Of a DNA stretch of 64,000 nt, positions 24,411-34,749 are shown in pieces. Origin of the DNA: Marinilabiliaceae bacterium. GTDB taxonomy: Bacteria; Bacteroidota; Bacteroidia; Bacteroidales; Marinilabiliaceae. The stretch lies in assembly GCA_021443545.1 (NCBI GenBank), contig JABUTU010000010.1, forward strand, positions 1 through 64,000, given 5' to 3'. Both the position numbers and the translations under genes were made by a program. The notes beneath the pieces are model-generated. The model made no database searches, had not been told where the DNA came from, and saw only the letters and a program-made list of their open reading frames with translations. The first letter of the stretch is position 1. Each line of letters begins with the position of its first letter.

Positions 24411-26666
24411 ATGAAATTACTCCCGATAGGCATTCTGTTATCTGTTATCTGTATCTCAATACGTGCACAAGATACTATCTACACTATAGTGCATCTGGAT
24501 GAGATAGCCGCCATCGCACCCATGAAACAGTCGTCGCAACAGATTGAAAGTGGACCTCATTCTTCGAGTATAATCACAACTGACGAATCGCCTCTTGCCA
24601 CCTCATCGTCGCTACGCGGCATTGCATCGAAGAGTCCGAACATACACATTCCCGACTACGGTTCAACGATTTCCTCTACCATATATATGCGAGGTCTTGG
24701 CTCTCGCATTGGGACGCCATGTGTTGGTCTCTATGTTGATGATGTCCCACAGATTTCTGCTACAGCCTTCACCTTTGACCTTCAGGACATATCATCAATG
24801 ATAGTTCTACGCGGCCCACAGTCGACCCTCTATGGTCGCAACGCTATGGCAGGTATTATTTGCATATCATCCACATCTCCCCTACTACAACCACGAACAT
24901 CCATATCAACGGGCTTCAATAGCATCGATGCCGAGTTTTCGGCCGATTGTTCTATCCGTCATAAAGTCAATGACCACACAGGCATTTCCGCATCATTCTT
25001 CTTCAGAGAGGCACGTGGCGAGAACGAGGCTTTTCTGACAACAACAAGTTGCAATAAATGGATTGACCCGCACCAACGTATAGGCGGTTCTTTACGACTC
25101 CTTGCCATCTTAAAAGAGAGAATCAAACTTGATTTCGCGATTCGATACCAGCATACCGACGAAGGAGGTTATCCCTATTGGCTTGTAGATAAGAGTACCA
25201 ATAGAGACTTCGGTGCTCTTGCCATCAACAATATGCCGACATACTTCAGAGCATTAGGAACGGTCAGTGCCAAGCAACAATTCATCATGAGTGGTCGTAA
25301 GCGACTTACCAATGTTGCCGCTTTCCAGATTCATAACGACTGCATGGATATCGACCAGGATTTTCTTGCCACCGACACCTTCAATCTGCGTCAGGAGCAA
25401 CGCATACGCACATTCAGTGATGAGATAGTGCTGCGTGACACACATAAGAATTGTAGTAATACGACAGGCATAGCCTTCATTCGCCAATGGTTAACAACAG
25501 GTAGTTTCGTACGTTTCAACGAAGGCGGAGTCAGATGGATTGGCGACATGATGGCAGAAGGCATGAGTAGTACCGACACTCCAGTCAAGGTTGCCCTTGC
25601 GGACAACAAGATAGATATTCCGGGAAGATACAAGACACCATCATGGCAGTTAGGGATCTTCCACCAATCAGAGATCTCATTGGGAGAGAGCGGATGGAAC
25701 ATCACTGCAGGAATACGAATCAATATAGACAGGCGCTCTATAGACTACAGCACAACATCCCGCGTCAACTTCAGGGTAACAGAGAGAGATAGCGAGATAA
25801 GCGATGATCTGCCGATAGGATACATAAAGAGTGACTACCATGGAAATCACAAAAAGAGAGACGTCTCAAAGCAGCTACGATTGGGACTATCAAAGAGATT
25901 GGGTTCCAACATATTATACATATCCTATTCAGAAGGAGAACGTTCAGGCGGGTACAATGTTCAGATGTTTGCAGACATAGTAAGCACCTCGTTCAAGACC
26001 ACGAAACAGTTCAGCGACAACGAGATAAAAGAGCAAGTCCATTACATGCCCGAGCAATGCTATAACTACGAAGCGGGAGCACACCTCATCTTCCTTCAGA
26101 AGCGTTTAACCGCAGATATAGCCACATATTTGATGGATGTGGAGAACCAACAAGTGGCACGTTTTGCAGAGGGAGGACTCGGACGACAAATGGTCAATGC
26201 TGGTCGCAGTCGAGCAATTGGCTGTGAGGCACAAGCAAGGTACACCAACCCTTCAAAGCTCTTCACATCATACCTCTCCTACTCATATACCAACTCCACA
26301 TTCAGTCGTTACACATCAGTTGTAGACAAAACAGAGATAGATTACAAAGGCAACCACATACCATTCGGACCAAACATGACAGGCTCCGTAGGTATCGACT
26401 TTATATTTAAGCATATTGACGTAGGCGCATCATCAACATTGACTGGTAGGGTCTATTGGGATGAAGCCAATAGCTATTCAGAGCCAGCCGATGCAGAGTT
26501 GGAAGCCCATGCGACAATCAAATGGAGCAATTGGCGTCTGACAGTCAACGGAACAAACCTGACCGATAACGAACGCGCCGTCTTCAGCTTCGAGAGTATG
26601 GAGCATCGCTTCGCGCAGAAGAATCGCGGCAGATCAATAAACTTTAAATTCAATTATACATTTTAA
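24411..26666 (+). CDS. TonB-dependent outer membrane receptor (not SusC-like)
   Basis: 751 aa; plug 'SSSLRGIASKSPNIHIPDYGSTISSTIYMRGLGSRIGTPCVGLYVDDVP...IVLRGPQSTLYGRNAMAGIICISS'; C-terminal aromatic 'INFKFNYTF'. Confidence 0.93.
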   Translation: MKLLPIGILLSVICISIRAQDTIYTIVHLDEIAAIAPMKQSSQQIESGPHSSSIITTDESPLATSSSLRGIASKSPNIHIPDYGSTISSTIYMRGLGSRIGTPCVGLYVDDVPQISATAFTFDLQDISSMIVLRGPQSTLYGRNAMAGIICISSTSPLLQPRTSISTGFNSIDAEFSADCSIRHKVNDHTGISASFFFREARGENEAFLTTTSCNKWIDPHQRIGGSLRLLAILKERIKLDFAIRYQHTDEGGYPYWLVDKSTNRDFGALAINNMPTYFRALGTVSAKQQFIMSGRKRLTNVAAFQIHNDCMDIDQDFLATDTFNLRQEQRIRTFSDEIVLRDTHKNCSNTTGIAFIRQWLTTGSFVRFNEGGVRWIGDMMAEGMSSTDTPVKVALADNKIDIPGRYKTPSWQLGIFHQSEISLGESGWNITAGIRINIDRRSIDYSTTSRVNFRVTERDSEISDDLPIGYIKSDYHGNHKKRDVSKQLRLGLSKRLGSNILYISYSEGERSGGYNVQMFADIVSTSFKTTKQFSDNEIKEQVHYMPEQCYNYEAGAHLIFLQKRLTADIATYLMDVENQQVARFAEGGLGRQMVNAGRSRAIGCEAQARYTNPSKLFTSYLSYSYTNSTFSRYTSVVDKTEIDYKGNHIPFGPNMTGSVGIDFIFKHIDVGASSTLTGRVYWDEANSYSEPADAELEAHATIKWSNWRLTVNGTNLTDNERAVFSFESMEHRFAQKNRGRSINFKFNYTF

Positions 26667-26677
26667 GATAGCATAAG

Positions 26678-27280
26678 ATGAGATTCAAAAATTTCCTCGC
26701 CATTACAACACTTACAATGGCAACAATAGCATTCACCTCTTGCGAAGACGACAACGAAGATGGGAAATATGATGACATTCTCCACATTGACCCACAAGAT
26801 GTTCACGGAGAGTTCACAGGCTCACTCCATGATGAGGTAACTGTAAATGGTCGTAGCTTCAACTACGACACAGTGGGTGAGGTTGTTGAAGTGACCTTCA
26901 ACGATGACAACACTATGAACATCACCCTTAGGGATTTCCGCAACAAAGCATTTGACGACTACAACTGTGGTGACTTAGTGGCATCTAACATAGAATACAA
27001 GATTAATAAAGAAAAATCAGGAATCGAATTCAGTGGCGATTTCACATCTCCACTGACCATGGAGATGAAGGGCGTCAAAGCCGAATACAAAGCATCCGGG
27101 AATGTAGCGGGCATTATCATCTTCATTAAAATTGATGATACGAGCGATTACTACCAGGCGATTTCGGTCCAGCATGAGTTTGACTTACCAGTAAGTCCAA
27201 ACATGACTGTTTCATTCAAGACCGACTATCAGGGTAGTAACATATTTAACAGTTCCCACTACGGTGACATAGTTGAATGA
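26678..27280 (+). CDS. Hypothetical lipoprotein co-transcribed with the TonB receptor
   Basis: 200 aa; lipobox 'IAFTSCEDD'; starts 12 bp after the receptor. Confidence 0.75.
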   Translation: MRFKNFLAITTLTMATIAFTSCEDDNEDGKYDDILHIDPQDVHGEFTGSLHDEVTVNGRSFNYDTVGEVVEVTFNDDNTMNITLRDFRNKAFDDYNCGDLVASNIEYKINKEKSGIEFSGDFTSPLTMEMKGVKAEYKASGNVAGIIIFIKIDDTSDYYQAISVQHEFDLPVSPNMTVSFKTDYQGSNIFNSSHYGDIVE

Positions 27281-27317
27281 TTCAAGGCTACTCCCATTGA
27301 TAGCAACAAACATAGGA

Positions 27318-27360
27318 CAACCCTGCAGGAGACAATGAGAGACCTGCAGGGTTGTTTTTA
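27318..27360 (+). terminator. Intrinsic terminator after the receptor/lipoprotein pair
   Basis: caaccctgcagg (27318-27329) pairs perfectly with cctgcagggttg (27343-27354), followed by ttttta. Confidence 0.85.
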
Positions 27361-27379
27361 TTAAGGTATAGATATAGTT

Positions 27380-28084
27380 CTACTTTATTTTCCACATATT
27401 CTTCTCCACAAAAGGACACTCCTTAGCATCTTCGAGGCAATGATGATTATCTGCATCATCACTCAGATAGAGTATTCCATCTTCTGTGAATTTTGCTCTG
27501 AAATTCTTATCCCCGAACTCAATCTCATACTCACCAGTGAATATATCCGACTCCCTCCAGACGCCCTCGCCCAAGCCATTTATTTCACAATCAACAGGGT
27601 GTTCACCCTCTCCATCGCCATAGAAAGAGACAACCGAAGGTGCTTTAGCCTTTTTGGTAGTCTGCTTACCTGCTTTCGACAAAGATATCGTTCCTAAGTG
27701 AGTATATCGGCGAGGTTTCAGTTGTCGCTCCGCATCGAGTTTCGCCTTTAGTTCAGCCATACGCTGCTCCTTAGCGGCACTATCAGCGTCTTGCGATTCA
27801 GCTATAAATTCAGGCAACTTCGTCTCTTCGACAAAGAGCATCTGCTCATCTCCAAGATTAACCTCAATTGTTTTATCATCTTGCGTGAAAGAAAGAGAGT
27901 CATCTCCTACAACAAAGGAACCATTTTCGACTGAAGCCTTTATCGGTTGTCCCATTCCGAGATCCATGTCGGCAGTTCCATCATCATTCATAATGATATA
28001 GGAGTTCATTCCGACCTCCTGCAACAATTCGTAGTCAGTGACAATATCTCCATGCACGGACTTAAACAAAACATACTTTGCCAT
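27380..28084 (-). CDS. Hypothetical protein
   Basis: 234-aa ORF (MAKYVLFKSVHGDIVTDYELLQEVGMNSYIIMNDDG...); no family recognised. Confidence 0.6.
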   Translation of the reverse strand: MAKYVLFKSVHGDIVTDYELLQEVGMNSYIIMNDDGTADMDLGMGQPIKASVENGSFVVGDDSLSFTQDDKTIEVNLGDEQMLFVEETKLPEFIAESQDADSAAKEQRMAELKAKLDAERQLKPRRYTHLGTISLSKAGKQTTKKAKAPSVVSFYGDGEGEHPVDCEINGLGEGVWRESDIFTGEYEIEFGDKNFRAKFTEDGILYLSDDADNHHCLEDAKECPFVEKNMWKIK

Positions 28085-28141
28085 AGCACAAAATTGCTTT
28101 AAAATTAGTGATACAATAACGACAACAAATATATAAAAAAA

Positions 28142-29290
28142 TCAAATTCTGCGTTCCTCTCTTAAAAATAATAGAGAAGAGAAGACACCGAGGAGCACGA
28201 CTGGAACACCAACCCAAGCGGAAGAGGCAATATGATGACCCGCTTCTATTGGCAGACCGCCTAAGAAAGCTCCTATAGCATTCCCGAAGTTAAAGGCAAT
28301 TTGTACGGCAGCTCCACCCATCAATTCACCCCCTTCAGAATGGCGTATTATCAGCAACTGCTGAGGGCCACCGACAGCAAAGAGGGAGAAGGCACAGAGG
28401 AATGAGAGGATGAGGAGTGAGAGAGAATGAGAAGATGCGAGGGCTATCAAGACGAGGAGAGCAGAGGCGAGAATCTGGAAAGATACAACCACGCGCGCCG
28501 GATGATACTTATCAGAGAGCCGTCCTCCCAACAGATTTCCGCCTACCATACCCAAACCAGTCAGAACCATAACAAACGGCAATGACGAAGAGGCAAAATT
28601 AGCATCCTCCACGAAAGTAGGTGATACATAGCTATACCAGCAGAATATGCCGCAGTTGCCCATCATCGTCATCATCAGCACGAGCCAAGGAGACAGTTTT
28701 CTAAGAAACGCAAACTGAGAACGGAACCGTGAAGCCTGAACCGAACCGATATCAGGGACATGACGCCACACGAACCATAAGACGAGCAGAGCAGAGAGTG
28801 CTGACAGAGAGAACGGAATGCGCCACGAGAGTTCTGAGAGGAAAGTTCCTAATGGTACACATAGAAGATTCGCCACCGACATGCCAGCACACATCAGAGA
28901 GACGCAGAATGCTTGTCGTCCTTCGGGAGCCAGGCGCACCGAGACAATGGATGCAACACCGAAGAAAGCCCCATGCGGCAGTCCCGATATAAAACGAGCT
29001 ACGAGAAGCATCCAAAACGATGTAGATATCAGCGACAAAAGAGCTCCCGTCAGCATCAGACATCCCAAGGTCATAAGAATACTCTTGAGTCTGAAACGAT
29101 GAGCCAATGGCAAAAGCAGAGAACCAAAGCAGACTCCAAGGGCATAGACGGTGATACAATGGCCTGCCTGAGCATATGTCACCCCTAACGCATCAGCGAC
29201 AGATGGCAGAATGCCCATCATAACAAATTCAGAAATCCCAAGCGTGAGTGGTCCTAACGCCAAGGCATATATCGACGATGGTATACGCAT
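28142..29290 (-). CDS. MFS transporter (AraJ/sugar-efflux-like)
   Basis: 382 aa; 'FVMMGILPSVADALGVTYAQAGHCITVYALGVCFGSLLLPLAHRF', ~12 TM segments. Confidence 0.9.
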   Translation of the reverse strand: MRIPSSIYALALGPLTLGISEFVMMGILPSVADALGVTYAQAGHCITVYALGVCFGSLLLPLAHRFRLKSILMTLGCLMLTGALLSLISTSFWMLLVARFISGLPHGAFFGVASIVSVRLAPEGRQAFCVSLMCAGMSVANLLCVPLGTFLSELSWRIPFSLSALSALLVLWFVWRHVPDIGSVQASRFRSQFAFLRKLSPWLVLMMTMMGNCGIFCWYSYVSPTFVEDANFASSSLPFVMVLTGLGMVGGNLLGGRLSDKYHPARVVVSFQILASALLVLIALASSHSLSLLILSFLCAFSLFAVGGPQQLLIIRHSEGGELMGGAAVQIAFNFGNAIGAFLGGLPIEAGHHIASSAWVGVPVVLLGVFSSLLFLREERRI

Positions 29291-29355
29291 TTATTCAAGA
29301 GGCTTCTAAAAACTCACCATTTTTGTTAGTTATACATACAAGAGTCATTGAAACA

Positions 29356-32300
29356 TTACTCATCATATTCATCTCTCTTCTCCTCCTCTTCATTCAGTTC
29401 AGCATCCTGTTCCTCATTCTCTTCCTCTTCTTCCTCCTCATCTTGCAGTTCCTCCTCCTCATAGAACGCTGCTTGGTCAGCCATATTACGATAATTATTC
29501 TCAAAGTCGCTGAGCCACTTTAGGACATATTTCTTATTACCCTGGCTCATGCGCTTATTCTTTGCTTCCACGATAGCCCTATTGAAATCTGCATCACTCG
29601 AATACAGGAACAGCTTATTCTTAAACCTCAGGAAAAGCCACGTGTCATCACCCAAATCAAGATACATATTCATATCCGAATTATCCTTGAAAATCTTAAT
29701 CTCACACTTCAAGCGGATTTGGCGATTAACATTTCGATTGTGCATCATCATAAGATTCACCGTTGTATCGCACACCCAAGAACGATGGGCTGTTTGCCAA
29801 TGGAATAGGACATCACTGAATGTGAATGTAGGAGAGTCCTCTTCTGGCAATAGTTGCTCTTCCGTCTTAGGATTCTTGACAAGCCCTGTCCAACGAGTAC
29901 GTTTTATATGATTTATATATGCTGTATCATACAATTCATTCATACGTTTTTCGTATCTGTAGGATGTCGTATCACACGTCTTAGCCTGCGAGGCCATAAT
30001 AATCTGATACATTCGAGTAGCAATCTCCACAGATGTTTCAGTTTTGACAGCAAGGACAGCATTCATCTCAACATTATTGGTTGGGCGTTCATGTCGTACG
30101 ATGCCAGCTACATCGAGGTCCACCCCATGTTTACTCAACGGAGGGAGAGTTGTCTGCAAGTCGAGCAGGCCAGAAGCCTCGATTGTATGTTCTTTATAGA
30201 GGAAACTTAAGACATTGCCTGTTGTGTCAGGTTTTTCAATCTTCACCTCTGGAGCGATATCGAACCTGTCGAATATCTTATTATAGTAGAGAACTCCATA
30301 AGCCTGTGCTATAGGCTTATCTCCCTTACTGTTACGTGTCTCAAGGAACGCTGAATAGACATGCGTTGAGTCGTACGTTCTGAAGAATCCCCTCTCAATC
30401 TCACCATATTTCCAGTTGAGGATTCGCTCTCCGATTGGTATTCGCACCTTCTCAGGATCTATGACAGAACGGAAACGAACATAGCCCTTAGTGACGTATG
30501 GCGATTCATGAATCGGACGTGCACCACCATTGAACTCAAGAAGTTGGCGTCCAGCCTGTATGCCGACTTTTCCCTTATATGCGAAGTATTGATCGAAGGT
30601 GATATCTTCTCCGACGCCACCCCATGCATATGTTGTTCCTCGTTTTGTACGTCTGTTGACATCCGTTCCTATCGAATCCATATAGATAGTATACTTCTTC
30701 TTATCCGCATTAAGGAAGTCGAAATCGCCCCATGACTGGTAGGACTGGGCTCCATCGATACGAGTCTTGGCATTATAGATAACATGATATGAGATATTTC
30801 TGCCGGCAGAATCTTTAGGAGCAATCTCCACGATTGTACTATCGAGACGATCTATTTTCGACTTATTTGTATTGGCAGCTCTTACAATCAGTTTTCCCAT
30901 TTTGTCGGTAAGCTTCACGCGAGCGTCGGCTGTCAGAACCTCCTTTACCTCCTCGCAATGCAACTCAGACCCAGTATATATAGCCACTGGCACCAGGAAG
31001 TTGAGACGCTCCTCTTCGTCGTAATCTCCCTCCGCAGTACTGTAGAAACGGTTTCCCTCAGACCCACGCTGACCAATAGTAATCTCATTCTGTTCCATAC
31101 CCCACGTAAAGAACTTCACATTCGTCTCGTACTTAACCTCTTTGAACGACATGTCGTTACCATGGTCAGAGAATTTGAACTCCCCCTGACGTTTTTCGAA
31201 ATCGATACAACTGGACATACGACGTTCCATGACTCTCTTATACGCGGCCTCTGCTATGGTCTCGAAAGTCATATTCTCTTTTAGGGCTTCGTTACGACCC
31301 TTGGCATGATTATAAGCCAGACGATACTCACTCTCGTAGTACTTACGTCTGCGCCCCTTAGTGTCGTTATCATCAGAATCGGGATGGCGCACAACAATAT
31401 CCTTACGTAGTTCCCCAAAGTCAGGAACAAAATGACCCGCCGTCTCGCTCCATGCTTCAGTACGGAAGAAGGCTGTATCGGCAAAAATCTGATGGTCATC
31501 AAAGGTCATATAGTTACCCTCCATTTTAACCAATTTATGGTCGATATCAACACGTCCAGTACCCCACAGGCCAGTAGGCGTCACATTCAATGCGCCATTC
31601 AAATCGCACTCGTAGCCTGTGTTGGAGAGTTCGGTTGGGAACATCCTGAACTTACCCTGTGTAGAACAAATGGTCAAACGATTATCTCCTGGCACAAAAT
31701 AGAGCTGTCCTAACCCCTTCTTCTTTGCTCCGTCAATAAGAAAATCGGTGTTCGTCCCCAGTTCCACGCCTGGATATTTGGGTTCACCCAACGACTTATT
31801 TACGATGAAATTCACTGTCTTGCCATGAGCTATATCTGGCAGGAATGTAAAACGAGGTGATGAACTGCGGGAGGTCAGATATTCCAGATCGCCATTTCCC
31901 AATAAACCCTGCCAGCTTAAATCAACATCGTTATAGTATGTCGCTGCGCCATTATAGATAGGATATCCCTCTTCTGGTGATTTCTGAACGAACCCTAATG
32001 AGTTGTCCTCTCTGATAACCAAAGGATGACGAATCACAGGAAATATTCCAGAGGTCAATTCGCCTTCAAATGACGTATTAGAATAGTTGATATTATTGAT
32101 ATCGGTAAATTCAAAGGGATCTACGGTGAAGTAGAAAGTATCCTTCTTATACCTGCCACCTTGAATAGAGACGTGATCGTAATAGACTTTCGATGCCTCT
32201 TTTGATACCAGACGTGGGTATCCTTCGTAGATAAACCGGCCCGACTTATTATCTGGTTTGTCGATACTTATATAACCCGTTATATCGCGAATCATATTTT

Positions 32301-34320
32301 TTACTGGGTCGTTGATACGAATACCATTGTGGTCATACTTATCAGTTTTGACATGCAGACACATACGGTCGACATGTTTCAGTTCGACATTAAACTTATC
32401 ATAACTGAAGTAGAACCCCTCCCCGAATAGAGTCAACATTCCAGCATCAACTTGACCGTTAAACTGAAAATCTCTGTTTCTTTTAAGCAGAATCTTATTA
32501 TTATCTGGTCGCAACGCTACATTCTGATAATCAGACACTGAGACACCTTTCACTCCAAGAATCATCAAGTCGTAATTGTGCAAATCAAGGAGGGCATTTG
32601 GAGTGTTTTTCTGCGATTGAGGCATGACACGCTCTGAGTCGCCGGCCGTAAGTTCCACATCGCTTTCAAAACGTATCACATCATAATCCTTTTTACCTGT
32701 CTGAAACTTCAAGTAATCCAGAAGGCGCTCTTTTACAACGACGATATCGGTTCCTTCATCATAATCAAGAAAACCATCATATGAGAGATTGATTATTTCG
32801 GCGCGTATCGATGATGATTGCATGCCTCTGAACTCAGCATAATCATTCACCGTGAAGGGCATTCCTCCATTATAATGATGAAAATCTGCCAGATATTGAA
32901 ATGGGTGCGTCAGATTCATCCCCATGAGTTTTCTAAAATACTCCTCACGGAAGTAGCTGACGCTCTCAAATGTCGCATAGGCACGAGCAGCTCCCTCCAA
33001 CATACCCAATTGCAGATATTGCTGATCCATGAACCAGCGTATCTGCTGTACGTCCATATTGACCATGTGATATGTATCAAAGAAACGGCTCCTTTCGAGT
33101 CCCTCACCGAGACGTATCATTCGAATCTCACGAGTCTTATCCAAGTATGTGAAATGCAGTCCTGGATGCCGTATTTCATCATCGTCAAGCTTGATACTTA
33201 TCTCGGCTTTGGCCGACTCAATACGATTGGGGAAAAGGATGAAACTAACCGACGAAACCTCGATGAAGAGAGTATCCTGACGGTAAACCAGCAGCTGAGC
33301 TGGCACTTCTGGCGAGCCACTACCTCGCATCCTGACACCCTCTTGTGCAAAACCGCCATAGTAGTCAATATTTTGAAATATCTGTTTTACCTCACGACGT
33401 TCATTCGTTGTTATGAACTTAGGGTAGTTCTTGCCATGCAACGACTTTGGGCTAACAAGGCGATGCTCTACACTCCCGTATAGAGGCTCATTGAAGTAGT
33501 CGGAATTCATAAATCGGACACTATCAATGAGAATCGTAGTTTTCGACATATCATGGCTCCACTTGCCAAAAGTCGCAAAGGTCTGTTCCTCTGGTAGTCC
33601 GACACGTTCCCACGTGATTCTGCCAGAGGGGCTCGTCCATTTCATCTCATCAAAGAGATAGTCGCCACTGGTATCTTTAACCTCAATGCTATCCGACTTC
33701 GAGAAGCATACGAGTCGACTCTGAGGGACATGTATGATTATCTGACCCTTAGCATCGTTCTCAAAAGTCACATTAGCGGCATCGCTCCTCCATTGAGCAT
33801 TGGAGGAGTGTCCTAAAACTCTCTCCTTCGCATAGAGGGCACTTGACTCCAGAAACTTATTAATGTACTTAAATTGCACACGACTGCTCATCTTATGCGT
33901 CAGCGCTTCATTCCAAACGGCTAAGTTTGAGGGAGATATATTGGGCGAACCATATACAATAACCAATGTTTCAATGAGATTCTGATATTCTGGAATAGGA
34001 TGAGCCGACTTGTATTTCAGAAGCAGATTACAATATGAGATGATACGGCTTTTAAGTTCTGGTGATGTTGATGGATTCTCAAACAACAGCTCCAAAGTCT
34101 TGAAATAGGCATCGGCCCTATTACGCACACTGGAGGTCTTGAAATAGGCCTCCATCTGCTCTATAAACTCCTTCTCGTCGCTACTGAAACTCTTTGGAGT
34201 CTGCGCACACAGAGAAAGAGAGCCCATAAGACTCATCAATACAAGGATAAACAGTATATATATTGACAAAAAGCAATCTCTCTTTCCCATGAGACGTTGA
34301 TACGAAGAAACAGACATCAA
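29356..34320 (-). CDS. Very large secreted/periplasmic protein of unknown function with polyacidic C-terminus
   Basis: 1654 aa; hydrophobic N-terminal segment ending 'SLSLCAQ'; tail 'EEEELQDEEEEEEENEEQDAELNEEEEKRDEYDE'. The start may be an internal Met (e.g. 34290). Confidence 0.8.
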   Translation of the reverse strand: MMSVSSYQRLMGKRDCFLSIYILFILVLMSLMGSLSLCAQTPKSFSSDEKEFIEQMEAYFKTSSVRNRADAYFKTLELLFENPSTSPELKSRIISYCNLLLKYKSAHPIPEYQNLIETLVIVYGSPNISPSNLAVWNEALTHKMSSRVQFKYINKFLESSALYAKERVLGHSSNAQWRSDAANVTFENDAKGQIIIHVPQSRLVCFSKSDSIEVKDTSGDYLFDEMKWTSPSGRITWERVGLPEEQTFATFGKWSHDMSKTTILIDSVRFMNSDYFNEPLYGSVEHRLVSPKSLHGKNYPKFITTNERREVKQIFQNIDYYGGFAQEGVRMRGSGSPEVPAQLLVYRQDTLFIEVSSVSFILFPNRIESAKAEISIKLDDDEIRHPGLHFTYLDKTREIRMIRLGEGLERSRFFDTYHMVNMDVQQIRWFMDQQYLQLGMLEGAARAYATFESVSYFREEYFRKLMGMNLTHPFQYLADFHHYNGGMPFTVNDYAEFRGMQSSSIRAEIINLSYDGFLDYDEGTDIVVVKERLLDYLKFQTGKKDYDVIRFESDVELTAGDSERVMPQSQKNTPNALLDLHNYDLMILGVKGVSVSDYQNVALRPDNNKILLKRNRDFQFNGQVDAGMLTLFGEGFYFSYDKFNVELKHVDRMCLHVKTDKYDHNGIRINDPVKNMIRDITGYISIDKPDNKSGRFIYEGYPRLVSKEASKVYYDHVSIQGGRYKKDTFYFTVDPFEFTDINNINYSNTSFEGELTSGIFPVIRHPLVIREDNSLGFVQKSPEEGYPIYNGAATYYNDVDLSWQGLLGNGDLEYLTSRSSSPRFTFLPDIAHGKTVNFIVNKSLGEPKYPGVELGTNTDFLIDGAKKKGLGQLYFVPGDNRLTICSTQGKFRMFPTELSNTGYECDLNGALNVTPTGLWGTGRVDIDHKLVKMEGNYMTFDDHQIFADTAFFRTEAWSETAGHFVPDFGELRKDIVVRHPDSDDNDTKGRRRKYYESEYRLAYNHAKGRNEALKENMTFETIAEAAYKRVMERRMSSCIDFEKRQGEFKFSDHGNDMSFKEVKYETNVKFFTWGMEQNEITIGQRGSEGNRFYSTAEGDYDEEERLNFLVPVAIYTGSELHCEEVKEVLTADARVKLTDKMGKLIVRAANTNKSKIDRLDSTIVEIAPKDSAGRNISYHVIYNAKTRIDGAQSYQSWGDFDFLNADKKKYTIYMDSIGTDVNRRTKRGTTYAWGGVGEDITFDQYFAYKGKVGIQAGRQLLEFNGGARPIHESPYVTKGYVRFRSVIDPEKVRIPIGERILNWKYGEIERGFFRTYDSTHVYSAFLETRNSKGDKPIAQAYGVLYYNKIFDRFDIAPEVKIEKPDTTGNVLSFLYKEHTIEASGLLDLQTTLPPLSKHGVDLDVAGIVRHERPTNNVEMNAVLAVKTETSVEIATRMYQIIMASQAKTCDTTSYRYEKRMNELYDTAYINHIKRTRWTGLVKNPKTEEQLLPEEDSPTFTFSDVLFHWQTAHRSWVCDTTVNLMMMHNRNVNRQIRLKCEIKIFKDNSDMNMYLDLGDDTWLFLRFKNKLFLYSSDADFNRAIVEAKNKRMSQGNKKYVLKWLSDFENNYRNMADQAAFYEEEELQDEEEEEEENEEQDAELNEEEEKRDEYDE

Positions 34321-34392
34321 AGTTATCTCATCATTTCGGTTTAGACAACGGCAAGAGGCTGAAAGAGCATTTCAATATTCAAAAAATAGAAC

Positions 34393-34400
34393 TATCTTTG
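34393..34400 (+). promoter_or_regulatory. Putative -7 box TATCTTTG of the envelope operon
   Basis: tatctttg 20 bp before ATG 34421; A-rich leader. Confidence 0.55.
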
Positions 34401-34420
34401 CGTTTCAAATTATCAAAAAA

Positions 34421-34732
34421 ATGGAAGATAATAACACAAAACAACTCTCAATAAACCTGACGGAAGACGTTCGTAATGGAAAATACTCAAATCTTGCTGT
34501 GCTGACCCATAGTCATAGTGAGTTTGTGGTAGATTTCGTCAATGTCATGCCTGGTAGTGACAAAGCTAACGTTGTATCACGTATCATATTGACACCCGAC
34601 AATGCAAAACGCCTGTTGCATGCTCTTCATGATAATGTGCAGAAGTTCGAGGTTGAATTTGGAGAGATTAAACTCAATCCTCAACAACGGCATTTTTCTG
34701 CTGAGTTGACAAAACCAAAAGGAGACGCTTAA
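34421..34732 (+). CDS. DUF3467 domain-containing protein
   Basis: 103 aa; 'YSNLAVLTHSHSEFVVDFVNVMPGSDKANVVSRIILTPDNAKRLLHALHDNVQKFE'. Confidence 0.9.
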   Translation: MEDNNTKQLSINLTEDVRNGKYSNLAVLTHSHSEFVVDFVNVMPGSDKANVVSRIILTPDNAKRLLHALHDNVQKFEVEFGEIKLNPQQRHFSAELTKPKGDA

Positions 34733-34749
34733 AGTAGCTATTTGACAAT

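Noticed and set aside
32818-33483. 221-aa + ORF antisense to the 1654-aa gene
   Set aside because: Entirely within a better-supported coding sequence on the other strand; no domain.
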